Origin: Taibaiella sp.
GTDB taxonomy: Bacteria > Bacteroidota > Bacteroidia > Chitinophagales > Chitinophagaceae
Reading direction: 5' to 3'
DNA: 64,000 nucleotides
Assembly: GCA_013815385.1 (NCBI GenBank)
Contig: JACDGL010000011.1
Coordinates: 62,001-126,000 of the forward strand
This document shows positions 1 through 8,244 of the stretch, piece by piece; position 1 is the stretch's first letter, and each line of letters starts with the position of its first letter. A model generated the notes under the pieces. The model made no database searches. It was not told the DNA's origin and worked only from the letters and a program-made list of their open reading frames with translations. Both the position numbers and the translations under genes were made by a program.

Positions 1-1981
1 CTTCCGGATTATCTTTATTACCTACAGTATTAGGAGCCGCAGGCATTTTATCACCAAAGCCCTTTGCTACCATACGGTTCTTGTCCACACCACTTTTTTC
101 AAGGTAGTTCAATACAGCTTCCGCACGACGAATAGAAAGTGCAGCGTTGTATTTATCAGTACCCTTCGAATCCGTGAATGAGTATATCTCAACACTTAAA
201 GATGGATTATCTTTCATGAAGTTAACTACAGAATCAAGTGAAGCCACTGACTCAGGACGCAGAATAGCTTTGTCAAAGTCATAGTAAACATTACTTACCT
301 CAAAGCTGTGTACTATGCTATCCATGTATAGGGTAACTGTAACCGTATCATCAGGATCAGAACGTTTTACATCCATAGTGCTAACAGAAGCGCGTGTAGA
401 TGAGAATCCCTGCTTATCGCCTGTTAGAACATAGGCCTTAGCACGGCTCATACTAAATGCAAAATTACCATCAGATGAATTAAAGGTCTTCATGTCTCCC
501 TGCTGGTCTATCATCTTCACTACTACTTCATTTACCAGTTGTTGTGATTTACGGTTAATTACCTTACCTATAACTACAAGTCTAGGCTCAAACTGAACAC
601 GCCAGATATCATCGCAGCAGGTAGGGTTTTTCAACGCAATAGAACCTATACGATTAGATACCAGATAAGCATCAGGTTTACCCAATGGGTCTTTAATAAA
701 GTACAATTCATCCGCAGATGTATTGATAGGATAACCCATGTTCTTAAGGTTGTGGTAGCGCGATGGGCCACCCACTGCTGAGAACACATCAAATCCACCC
801 ATTGTTACCCATCCGTTAGATGAGAAATACAGTGTGTTGACACGGCTATCATAATAAGGAGTGATCTCGTCATGTTCTGTATTTACCTGTTTGCCGGCAT
901 TTTGCGGACGACGGTAGCTACCATTACGGGGATCAATGATGGAATACCATATATCATATCCACCACGGCTTTGCAGCTTACGGTTTGAAGAGAAGAACAG
1001 TACTTCCTTTTTGCCTACGTTAGCAACGAATGGCTGAGTGTTGGAGCCATCATCATTAATGCCGCCTTCCACCTCTTCAGGTTCGCTCCATTTTTCTACA
1101 TCAAAGTGAGAGACAAATATTTTACAGGTTACTTTCAGAGAATCCTCTTCAGAGCATCTTGTAAAATAAAAACGTTCGCCACCGGGGCTAAAGCTACCAT
1201 TACCTACATGCACATTACTCTTATTGAATCTACCATCCATAAACCGTATAGGCCATTGGAATGAGTCTACCTGAGCAACATGTTCCTGCTTGCGGGACAC
1301 CATAAAGCGGGACATATATTCGTCACGTTTTCTTTTATCTATTTCCACAACACTATTCTGGCGCATTGTAGAGAACAATAAAGCGGTATCGCCAAGGGGA
1401 TAAGGAGAAAGTTCAGTATATGCGCTGTTTACATTAGGTCCAGCGTTAATAACGTTTACAGGCTGCGGATCCTTTACAGAATTCATACCCATGGTACAAC
1501 CATCGATCTGTATCTGCGCAAACTTTTTCAGTTTTTTATATGTCTTTGGATTATCAGACATAAACTTCCTGAAAGTAATTATTGCAGTTTCGTACTCTCC
1601 CTGCATTTTCAGCATCATTGCCTCCTTAAAGATAGCTTCAGGATACAATTTTGGAGCAAGGGAGTATGCCTCTGCATAATAATGCGAAGCATTAACATAA
1701 TCTCTTGAATACCAATAACACTCAGCCAGCTGATACGTCAGATACGGATTACGTTCCTGTTCCTGCTTTAACTGTTGGTAATAATCAATAGCATTAAAGT
1801 AGCTACCTGCGCTAAAAAGGTTATCTGCCCAACGAAGCTTTTTATAATACGGAAGCTTTGCTACCGGATCGTTTGCCTTGTTTCTGAATTTGGCCTTCTG
1901 TGCTTGTGCTTGTGCTATTGCATTATTTTGACTAGTAACGAGTAACGTTGCTAAAATAAGGAGCAGCCAATTTTTTCTCAT
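1..1981 (-). CDS. PorE-like OmpA-family outer membrane protein (partial; C-terminus beyond window)
   Basis: I translated this stretch by hand from the ATG at 1981; about 660 residues are visible and the reading frame runs off the left edge. The order is signal peptide (1-24), TPR-like helices (about 40-160), PD40/WD40-like beta-propeller repeats (about 190-430), a carboxypeptidase-regulatory-like domain (about 470-530), then an OmpA C-terminal peptidoglycan-binding domain beginning near 555 with the motif YYDFDKAILRPES and later LSIRRAEAV. This four-part order is that of PorE, which anchors the type IX secretion trans-envelope complex to peptidoglycan, but the same layout occurs in many OmpA paralogues paired with PorP/SprF genes. 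It lies just downstream of such a gene on the same strand, 96 bases away, so the two probably form one unit. PorE itself versus an accessory paralogue cannot be settled here. Confidence 0.8.
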   Translation of the reverse strand, partial: MRKNWLLLILATLLVTSQNNAIAQAQAQKAKFRNKANDPVAKLPYYKKLRWADNLFSAGSYFNAIDYYQQLKQEQERNPYLTYQLAECYWYSRDYVNASHYYAEAYSLAPKLYPEAIFKEAMMLKMQGEYETAIITFRKFMSDNPKTYKKLKKFAQIQIDGCTMGMNSVKDPQPVNVINAGPNVNSAYTELSPYPLGDTALLFSTMRQNSVVEIDKRKRDEYMSRFMVSRKQEHVAQVDSFQWPIRFMDGRFNKSNVHVGNGSFSPGGERFYFTRCSEEDSLKVTCKIFVSHFDVEKWSEPEEVEGGINDDGSNTQPFVANVGKKEVLFFSSNRKLQSRGGYDIWYSIIDPRNGSYRRPQNAGKQVNTEHDEITPYYDSRVNTLYFSSNGWVTMGGFDVFSAVGGPSRYHNLKNMGYPINTSADELYFIKDPLGKPDAYLVSNRIGSIALKNPTCCDDIWRVQFEPRLVVIGKVINRKSQQLVNEVVVKMIDQQGDMKTFNSSDGNFAFSMSRAKAYVLTGDKQGFSSTRASVSTMDVKRSDPDDTVTVTLYMDSIVHSFEVSNVYYDFDKAILRPESVASLDSVVNFMKDNPSLSVEIYSFTDSKGTDKYNAALSIRRAEAVLNYLEKSGVDKNRMVAKGFGDKMPAAPNTVGNKDNPE

Positions 1982-2077
1982 GTGCGTGAGCGTTGTTAAT
2001 GGATATAAAAGTATAAATTGGTTTAAATAAAAGAAAGGGAGTGATAAATTTATTTTTTTGCCCTATCAAATATTTCA

Positions 2078-3127
2078 TTAAAAGCGTGAGCATGGATATA
2101 CCAAACGACGCGCAAAATCTAATGGGTTTGGCGCTATATAACGCAGCGATATTTCAAATCCGCCATTACCATTTGTTGCTGTCTTAAGGTCTGATATATT
2201 GTAATCATAACTTACACCGAAACGAAAACTCTTATATTCAAAGCCTGCTGTCGCCATCACTGCATCACCGGTACGCCACCATGCGCCTAAAAATACAGCA
2301 GTAGCAAAAGTGCGTATTTCAGGATTGCCTATTATATAATGAAATTCATTACCTGCAATAATTTCGTTAGCTGTAGACTGGCTCTGATACAATACACCGG
2401 GGCGAAGGCTGAATTTTTCGCTAACGTACAATATAAAGCCTGCCTGGCCTGTATAACGCATGCCTAAACCCGCATCCTGACCTGAAGTTTTGGCAAAGCC
2501 ATCATTGGGTTGGTTAAGGTTATTAGCGCCTGCGCCTAACTGATAGGAAAAATTGTTGCTAACGTTGTGCGCAAAGCTGATGCCAGCGTTTACTGAAAAA
2601 TAATGGACTCTATTATTAAGTATACCATACTGAGGACTAGTGCCCTGGTTGAAGCCACCATTTACAAATTCGTCCTGGAAATAAAGCTTTGAAAGATCTA
2701 TACTTTTTTCAGAATATCCCCCCTGCAAACCAACAGATATTACTTTATCCACCTTTGCGCCGAGAAATTTGTGATAAGCTATAGAGCCCAATACTGTAAA
2801 GTTGGTAAGATTACCATCACCCGCTTTGTCATTATATACCTGAAGACCTGCAGCCAGGTAATCGTCTATACTGAGATCATGTACTATCGGCGCATCAATA
2901 GAAGCTCCGTAAGTTATATAGGGCGTTGTAATACTGGCCCATTGGGTACGATAAATAGCTGCTGCTCGCAATTGTCCGTCAAAATCGCCTGTGAAGGCAG
3001 GATTTATAACCAGCGGAGCGGCTTCAAACTGTGTAAAGTGAATATCCTGTGCATGCACGTTTGTTAAGCTGCCGATGGCTAAAGCAGCTATGAGGGCTGT
3101 ACGTGCTATTGTAATTTTCCTTATCAT
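2078..3127 (-). CDS. PorP/SprF family type IX secretion outer membrane protein
   Basis: 349 residues with a signal peptide (about 1-26, cleaved after VHA) followed directly by the family signature QDIHFTQFEAAPLVINPAF, which matches the start of mature PorP/SprF proteins. The rest is beta-strand rich and fits a 14-stranded outer-membrane barrel. PorP works with the PorK/N ring of the T9SS, and SprF-type paralogues are needed to secrete particular adhesins. It is followed on the same strand by an OmpA/PorE-like gene, the usual pairing in Bacteroidota. The porKLMN genes are not next to it, so it may be an accessory SprF-type copy and not the core PorP. ATG start; no convincing promoter box was found upstream. 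Confidence 0.85.
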   Translation of the reverse strand: MIRKITIARTALIAALAIGSLTNVHAQDIHFTQFEAAPLVINPAFTGDFDGQLRAAAIYRTQWASITTPYITYGASIDAPIVHDLSIDDYLAAGLQVYNDKAGDGNLTNFTVLGSIAYHKFLGAKVDKVISVGLQGGYSEKSIDLSKLYFQDEFVNGGFNQGTSPQYGILNNRVHYFSVNAGISFAHNVSNNFSYQLGAGANNLNQPNDGFAKTSGQDAGLGMRYTGQAGFILYVSEKFSLRPGVLYQSQSTANEIIAGNEFHYIIGNPEIRTFATAVFLGAWWRTGDAVMATAGFEYKSFRFGVSYDYNISDLKTATNGNGGFEISLRYIAPNPLDFARRLVYPCSRF

Positions 3128-3552
3128 GATACTTGCCTTATGATGTTATCTGAATGGTTTATTTCTACGTATTAGGGTTAATATTTTCTAAACTTTTCAA
3201 TCCTTTTTTCAGAAGAATTTCAGCTTTTCCCAACGGTTGAAAATACGGAAATATTTCAAAGTTGCAATGCTTCTGTTAATATTTTTAAATCCTGACCCTG
3301 TTTCCAGGGGTGGCGACAGCAATTTTTAGCGCCAGCCGCAAGATACTGTTCCCTTTTAATTAACCAAAAATAATCAGCTCATTTTTCTTGTTTATTTACC
3401 CACACATCTGATACATCCTGTAAGACAGTATAAAAGGACTAAAAGGTTTGTTGCAGCCAATAACAACCTATTTCCTCAAAATACTTACTTTTTCGGTTGG
3501 TGCCTGGTATATCATTGCTAATTGTAGCTTTGTTTTTGTTTTTTTGCGCAAT
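3128..3552. other. Divergent intergenic region between porP-like gene and ftsK
   Basis: 425 bases without a credible gene. A TTG at 3448 would extend ftsK by 35 hydrophobic residues, but that stretch contains a TAnnTTTG box (3525-3532) and is better read as promoter and leader. A small stem (CCCTG/CAGGG, about 3296-3308) is present. No tRNA, repeat or clear box for the leftward gene was seen. Confidence 0.6.
3525..3532 (+). promoter_or_regulatory. -7 promoter box (TAGCTTTG) for ftsK
   Basis: An exact match to the Bacteroidota -7 consensus TAnnTTTG, 20 bases before the ATG at 3553. No good -33 TTTG was seen. It sits inside the TTG-extended reading frame, which argues for the ATG start. Confidence 0.45.
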
Positions 3553-6054
3553 ATGGCTGGTACTAAACAGAAGATAAAGAAAACGGCACCTCCCAAAGTA
3601 GCCGTTATTGCCCCTGTTACCATGGATAGGAACAGGCAGATAAGGCTAAGCATCGGCATTGTATTACTCCTGGCAGGAGCATTTACTAGCATTGCCATTA
3701 TCAGCTATTTCTTTACATGGCAGACAGACCAGGACAAGGTTTTTGGCACTGGCAGCATTTCTCACTTTCTATTTCACGACCAGTCTCCGGTTGCTAACTG
3801 GTGCGGACGCCTGGGTGCCGCGCTATCGCATACGCTGGTTTACAAAGGTGTAGGGATAGCTGCCCTTGCTATAGGCCTGTTCTTTACTGCGTTAGGTCTT
3901 CATCTTATTTATGCTAGGCGGGTAATGCCCATACTGCGGTATATGCGCTGGCTGTCCATTCTGTTAGCACTTTCTGCTCCGGTATTGGCATTTGTGTTGC
4001 CGGGAAGTAATTTCTCCTATGGCGGGGCATGGGGCAATGAAGCAATAGTATGGCTTAAAGGATTTACGGGTTATTGGGGTACTGCATTAACCCTGCTGGC
4101 AACCTTATCATTTTTTGCTTTTGTAGTTTTTGCATTAGATATCAGGCCATTTCTAAAGCGGGTGCAAAAACATGCTAAAACAGTAGCCTCCTCTCTAACA
4201 CCAGTGCCCGCGCTAAGCAATGCATCAGCTGAAGACCTGGAAGATATTGAACCGATAATACTTGGTAAGGAGGAAGACCTTAAAGAAAGCTGGCCAATGA
4301 CCGTATCTGAAAAAATGCCGGCTAAAACTGTAAATGATCTTTTTGCTACCACAAAGTCACCAGAATCAAATACTGCACCAACGATACAGGAGGAGCAGGA
4401 GCAGGACGCGTCATTAACAAATGAGGAAGAACTGAATGAAGAAGATACGATTGCTGAACCGCTAAAGGAATTTTCTTTTGAAGTGATACAGCAGGAGGAG
4501 GAAAAATCGGTAATAGCACATGGGGCCCATATAAGCATAGCAAGCAAAGAACCCTATGCCCCAGAGCTGGATCTGCCAAGCTATAAATTCCCCACCCTGG
4601 ATCTGCTGGAAGACCGCGCACAGGAAGTGATAGCACTGGATAAAGAGGAGTTGGAAAAAAATAAGAACCAGATTATACAAACCCTAAAAAGCTTTGGGAT
4701 AGAGATACAGCGCATCAGCGCTACCGTAGGGCCCACAGTGACGCTATATGAAATAGTGCCTGCTGAGGGTGTACGCATCTCTAAGATACGCAACCTGGAA
4801 GATGATATAGCCCTTAACCTTGCTGCACTGGGCATACGTATCATAGCGCCTATACCAGGGCGTGGCACTATAGGTATAGAGGTGCCTAACGCGAACAAAC
4901 AGATAGTAGCAATGCGTACGCTCTTATCAAGCGAAAAGTTTGTGAATAATAAAATGAGCCTGCCGATTGCGTTGGGTAAAAAAATTGATAACGAGAACTA
5001 TATAGTAGACTTAGCTACCATGCCCCATCTCCTCTTAGCAGGGGCTACAGGACAGGGTAAATCCGTAGGGATCAATGCTATTCTTGTTTCCTTATTATAT
5101 AAGAAGCATCCATCTCAGGTAAAGTTCGTGATGGTGGATCCTAAAAAGGTAGAGCTTTCTATCTACCGTACCATTGAAAAACACTTTCTTGCCAAACTTC
5201 CTAATGAAGAAGAGGCAATTATCACCGATACAAAGAAGGTTATTTACACATTGAATGCCCTGTGTATAGAAATGGATAACCGGTATGAATTGCTAAAAGA
5301 AGCGGGAGCACGCAACATTAAGGAATACAACGAAAAATTTATCAGCCGCCGATTAAATCCGGAACATGGCCATAAATATTTACCATTTATTGTTCTTGTT
5401 ATAGATGAGTTTGCCGATCTCATAATGACTGCAGGCAAGGAAGTGGAAATGCCCATAGCACGCCTGGCCCAGCTGGCACGCGCAGTAGGTATTCACCTCA
5501 TTATTGCCACACAGCGCCCTTCTGTAAATGTAATTACCGGTACTATCAAGGCCAACTTCCCGGCGCGTATCGCATTTAAAGTATCGGCAAAGGTAGATTC
5601 ACGGACCATACTGGATGCCGGTGGCGCAGAGCAGCTAATAGGGCGTGGCGATATGCTGGTATCGCATGGCAGCGAATTGTTGCGTCTGCAATGTGCCTTT
5701 GTAGATACACCTGAGGTAGAAAGAATTGTTGATTTCATTGGCAGCCAGCGGGGCTATGCGTCAGCTTTCGAATTGCCTGAATATGAAGGTGAAGATGGTG
5801 AGGATAGTAAAATAGCTGACCTTACCAATAGGGATAAACTGTTTGAAGACTGCGCACGGGTAGTGGTACAGTCACAATCCGGTTCCACTTCTATGTTGCA
5901 AAGACGTTTTAATCTTGGCTATAACCGAGCCGGCCGTATAATGGACCAGATGGAATCGGCTGGCATAGTAGGCCCATCTATGGGAAGTAAGCCCCGGGAT
6001 GTATTATTTCATACTGAAGCAGAATTGGAACAATTTTTGGATACACTTGGGTAG
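3553..6054 (+). CDS. ftsK: DNA translocase FtsK
   Basis: From the ATG at 3553 the protein has 833 residues. It pumps chromosome termini through the closing septum and activates XerCD at dif. The N-terminal third has about four membrane segments, followed by an acidic Glu/Asp-rich linker (about 190-330). The motor has the Walker A motif GATGQGKS at 497-504 and Walker B with Asp618-Glu619 (VIDEFADL). The C-terminal 65 residues form the gamma winged helix that reads KOPS sites (LQRRFNLGYNRAG). The upstream TTG (3448) is rejected because a promoter box lies between it and the ATG. lolA follows 54 bases downstream with its own promoter box, a neighbourhood common in this phylum. Confidence 0.95.
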   Translation: MAGTKQKIKKTAPPKVAVIAPVTMDRNRQIRLSIGIVLLLAGAFTSIAIISYFFTWQTDQDKVFGTGSISHFLFHDQSPVANWCGRLGAALSHTLVYKGVGIAALAIGLFFTALGLHLIYARRVMPILRYMRWLSILLALSAPVLAFVLPGSNFSYGGAWGNEAIVWLKGFTGYWGTALTLLATLSFFAFVVFALDIRPFLKRVQKHAKTVASSLTPVPALSNASAEDLEDIEPIILGKEEDLKESWPMTVSEKMPAKTVNDLFATTKSPESNTAPTIQEEQEQDASLTNEEELNEEDTIAEPLKEFSFEVIQQEEEKSVIAHGAHISIASKEPYAPELDLPSYKFPTLDLLEDRAQEVIALDKEELEKNKNQIIQTLKSFGIEIQRISATVGPTVTLYEIVPAEGVRISKIRNLEDDIALNLAALGIRIIAPIPGRGTIGIEVPNANKQIVAMRTLLSSEKFVNNKMSLPIALGKKIDNENYIVDLATMPHLLLAGATGQGKSVGINAILVSLLYKKHPSQVKFVMVDPKKVELSIYRTIEKHFLAKLPNEEEAIITDTKKVIYTLNALCIEMDNRYELLKEAGARNIKEYNEKFISRRLNPEHGHKYLPFIVLVIDEFADLIMTAGKEVEMPIARLAQLARAVGIHLIIATQRPSVNVITGTIKANFPARIAFKVSAKVDSRTILDAGGAEQLIGRGDMLVSHGSELLRLQCAFVDTPEVERIVDFIGSQRGYASAFELPEYEGEDGEDSKIADLTNRDKLFEDCARVVVQSQSGSTSMLQRRFNLGYNRAGRIMDQMESAGIVGPSMGSKPRDVLFHTEAELEQFLDTLG

Positions 6055-6081
6055 CAAACCTGCCATGTCTGTCAAACATCG

Positions 6082-6089
6082 TACTTTTG
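6082..6089 (+). promoter_or_regulatory. -7 promoter box (TACTTTTG) for lolA
   Basis: Exact TAnnTTTG match 19 bases before the lolA ATG, just after the ftsK stop, so lolA can be transcribed on its own. No clear -33 element. Confidence 0.45.
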
Positions 6090-6108
6090 CCCCCATTCAT
6101 ATTGGAAA

Positions 6109-6768
6109 ATGAGAAAGATGAAAAGAATAATAGTTGTATTGGCGTTGTTGTTATTGGCTTCGGGACACACAGCTTTTGCACAAAACGATGCAAAGGCAAA
6201 AGCAGCATTAGATGGATTAAGCAAAAAGATAAATGGGCTTAAATCATTAAAGGCAAATTTTGCACTGCATCTGGCAGGAGCAAGTGGTAAGGTTACAGAT
6301 ACAAAAAAGGGCACCTTCTCTATGAAAGGAGGCAAGTATCATATACAACTAGCCAAACAGGAGATCATTTGTGATAACAAAACTGTATGGACCTACAATA
6401 AAGATGCTAAGGAAGTGCAGATAACCAACTATAATCCTAATGAACAGACTTTGTCTCCCTCTAAGCTCTTTACCAATTTTTACGACAAAGAATACAAATA
6501 CCATTTTGCCGGTGAAAAATCATTTAATGGCAAGATGTGCAATATTGTAGAACTCACTCCCGTAAGTGGCAGCAAACAATTCAGCAAAGTGCAGCTCATG
6601 ATAGACAAGACGACCAGTACTATAGCCGGCGGCAGCATATGGGAAAAGAACGGCAATAAGTACCAGTATGAGATAAGCAATTATACTGCTAATCCGAATA
6701 TACCAGATGCCTTTTTCACTTACGATGCAAAATCGCATCCTGGCGTAGAGATAGTAGATCTGCGGTAA
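6109..6768 (+). CDS. lolA: LolA-like outer membrane lipoprotein carrier protein
   Basis: 219 residues. LolA is the periplasmic chaperone that ferries lipoproteins from the LolCDE complex to the outer membrane. A signal peptide occupies 1-24 (cleavage after AFA). The mature part shows the LolA pattern of short beta strands: a GKFSMKGG-like turn, the QEIICDNKTVWTYNKD strand pair, and a C-terminal half with VQLMIDK. Bacteroidota LolA proteins are usually about 210-220 residues, so this is full length. A second in-frame ATG lies three codons in (6118) and would also leave a signal peptide. It ends before a strong bidirectional terminator shared with fabD. A LolE-like permease (10046-11287) and lspA in this window work in the same process. 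Confidence 0.85.
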   Translation: MRKMKRIIVVLALLLLASGHTAFAQNDAKAKAALDGLSKKINGLKSLKANFALHLAGASGKVTDTKKGTFSMKGGKYHIQLAKQEIICDNKTVWTYNKDAKEVQITNYNPNEQTLSPSKLFTNFYDKEYKYHFAGEKSFNGKMCNIVELTPVSGSKQFSKVQLMIDKTTSTIAGGSIWEKNGNKYQYEISNYTANPNIPDAFFTYDAKSHPGVEIVDLR

Positions 6769-6790
6769 TTATTACCAATAATATTTTAAT

Positions 6791-6820
6791 AAAAAATGCT
6801 GCACAAGTGCAGCATTTTTT
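6791..6820. terminator. Bidirectional rho-independent terminator between lolA and fabD
   Basis: A perfect inverted repeat of 14 bases with a two-base loop. The core is ATGCTGCAC/GTGCAGCAT, and each arm begins or ends in a run of six A or T, so it can stop transcription from both converging genes. Confidence 0.85.
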
Positions 6821-6838
6821 ATTTGCGGTTCTCATCAC

Positions 6839-7720
6839 CTAGTTGATACCGTCTGTAATTACATCCTTAGCTATTTTCTTTACCAATCCCTGCAATACGC
6901 TTCCTGGGCCTACCTCAGTAAGATGCGTAGCTCCGTTTGCAACCATATTCTGTACTGTTTGCGTCCACCTCACGGGTGAGGTAAGCTGGTTGATAAGGTT
7001 CTGCTTAATAACAGATGGCTCTATGTAAGGATGTGCATCTACATTCTGGTATATAGGGCAGGTAGGGTTACTAAAGTGTGTTGCGTCTATTGCAATTTCC
7101 AGTTCCTCACGGGCAGATTCCATAAGCGGAGAATGAAATGCCCCGCCTACAGGCAATTGCAATACGCGCTTAGCACCTGCAGCCTTTAATAGTTCTCCTG
7201 CAAGCCTTATCCCTTCATTGCTCCCACTGATCACCAATTGACCGGGACAATTATAATTTGCTGCTATTACTATCTCCCCTTGCACTTCGCTGCATATTTT
7301 TTCTACAATGCTATCCTCCAATCCTATAACCGCAGCCATGGTAGATGGATATAGCTCACATGCACGTTGCATTGCAATTGCGCGCTTGGACACCAGCTGC
7401 AATGCATCCTCAAATAATAATACTTTATTCGCCACCAATGCTGAAAACTCGCCTAAAGAGTGCCCCGCTACTATATCCGGAGTTACATCAGTCAATGTAA
7501 GATAAAGGATAGCAGAATAAAGGAATATTGCCGGTTGTGTTACATTGGTTTGTTTCAGCTCCTCATCAGTGCCCCCAAACATGATATCAGTGATCCTGAA
7601 GCCGAGTATTTCATTAGCCTGCTCAAAATATTCTTTGGCTATTGTATTTTCTTCATACAGTGCTTTACCCATGCCTGAGAATTGTGCGCCCTGGCCCGGA
7701 AATATATATGCGTGTTTCAT
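6839..7720 (-). CDS. fabD: Malonyl CoA-acyl carrier protein transacylase
   Basis: 293 residues from the ATG at 7720. It moves malonyl groups from CoA to acyl carrier protein, the entry step of type II fatty acid synthesis. The N-terminal FPGQGAQ loop (7-13), the nucleophile Ser88 in GHSLGE and the catalytic His196 in GGAFHSP are all present. Length is normal. A longer frame starting at 7753 (a CTG/TTG-type start region) adds 11 residues but would include a -7 promoter box, so the ATG is preferred. It is convergent with lolA and diverges from the bacilliredoxin gene; the other fab genes are not in the window. Confidence 0.95.
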   Translation of the reverse strand: MKHAYIFPGQGAQFSGMGKALYEENTIAKEYFEQANEILGFRITDIMFGGTDEELKQTNVTQPAIFLYSAILYLTLTDVTPDIVAGHSLGEFSALVANKVLLFEDALQLVSKRAIAMQRACELYPSTMAAVIGLEDSIVEKICSEVQGEIVIAANYNCPGQLVISGSNEGIRLAGELLKAAGAKRVLQLPVGGAFHSPLMESAREELEIAIDATHFSNPTCPIYQNVDAHPYIEPSVIKQNLINQLTSPVRWTQTVQNMVANGATHLTEVGPGSVLQGLVKKIAKDVITDGIN

Positions 7721-7738
7721 AAGATCTGTTAATGAGCG

Positions 7739-7770
7739 CAAAAATAATCGCATTTGCCATATTACTGCAA
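7739..7770 (-). promoter_or_regulatory. Promoter of fabD (TTG - 21 nt - TATTTTTG)
   Basis: On the minus strand TATTTTTG (7739-7746) matches TAnnTTTG, with TTG at 7768-7770 as a possible -33 element 21 bases away. The ATG is 18 bases downstream of the box. Confidence 0.45.
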
Positions 7771-7831
7771 CATTTAGGCTTTTACCATATTCTAACCACT
7801 CACTAAAAGGTGGTTTAAGCTGCTTACTTCG

Positions 7832-7839
7832 TAAATTTG
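7832..7839 (+). promoter_or_regulatory. -7 promoter box (TAAATTTG) for the bacilliredoxin gene
   Basis: Exact TAnnTTTG match 22 bases before the ATG at 7862. The spacer between box and start contains a C6 run. Confidence 0.4.
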
Positions 7840-7861
7840 CACATTCTTAATACCCCCCTTT

Positions 7862-8191
7862 ATGCAGTGGACAGACCTGACAGATGATACCCAATTGGAT
7901 ACGATCAAAGAACTTAGTAACAACCAGGCAGTGGTGATATTTAAGCATAGTACCCGCTGTTCTATCAGTTCTATGGCTAAAAGCCGCCTGAACAGGGAGG
8001 AACCACCACAGAATGTAGCTTTTTATTACCTCGATCTTATCCGTTATCGCTCTTTGTCTAATAGGATCGCTGACGTTTTTCACGTACCCCATGAGTCTCC
8101 TCAGGTATTACTGATACGTAAGGGCGAATGCACTTATGAAGAAAGCCACAACGGCATCAGCATGCAGGACATAGCAGCGCAGATAGCCTAG
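7862..8191 (+). CDS. ytxJ: Bacilliredoxin BrxC/YtxJ family protein (monothiol)
   Basis: 109 residues with a thioredoxin-like fold. The family removes bacillithiol from mixed disulfides on proteins. The active-site region FKHSTRCSIS (27-36) carries Cys33 and matches the family motif HSTRCPIS apart from Pro to Ser. A second Cys lies far away near the C-terminus (KGEC), so this is a monothiol-type site. The length equals that of typical YtxJ proteins. It points to bacillithiol use, as known in part of the Bacteroidota, but no bshA/B/C gene is in the window. It stands alone, with its own promoter and argS downstream under a separate promoter. Confidence 0.85.
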   Translation: MQWTDLTDDTQLDTIKELSNNQAVVIFKHSTRCSISSMAKSRLNREEPPQNVAFYYLDLIRYRSLSNRIADVFHVPHESPQVLLIRKGECTYEESHNGISMQDIAAQIA

Positions 8192-8193
8192 CG

Positions 8194-8223
8194 TTGCATC
8201 CCCAATAGTATATTGTACTTTTG
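8194..8223 (+). promoter_or_regulatory. Promoter of argS (TTG - 19 nt - TACTTTTG)
   Basis: TTG at 8194-8196 and TACTTTTG at 8216-8223 have the 19-base spacing expected of a Bacteroidota promoter. The ATG is 21 bases after the box. Confidence 0.55.
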
Positions 8224-8244
8224 CGCTGAAAATTCCATTAACAA

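Noticed and set aside
3448-3552. TTG-started N-terminal extension of FtsK
   Set aside because: The segment contains an exact TAnnTTTG box 20 bases before the ATG at 3553, and the extension is not like the FtsK start. It is better seen as promoter and leader.
4071-4547. 158-residue open frame opposite the FtsK linker
   Set aside because: Antisense to the Glu/Asp-rich linker of ftsK; its Ser-rich composition is the mirror of that linker.
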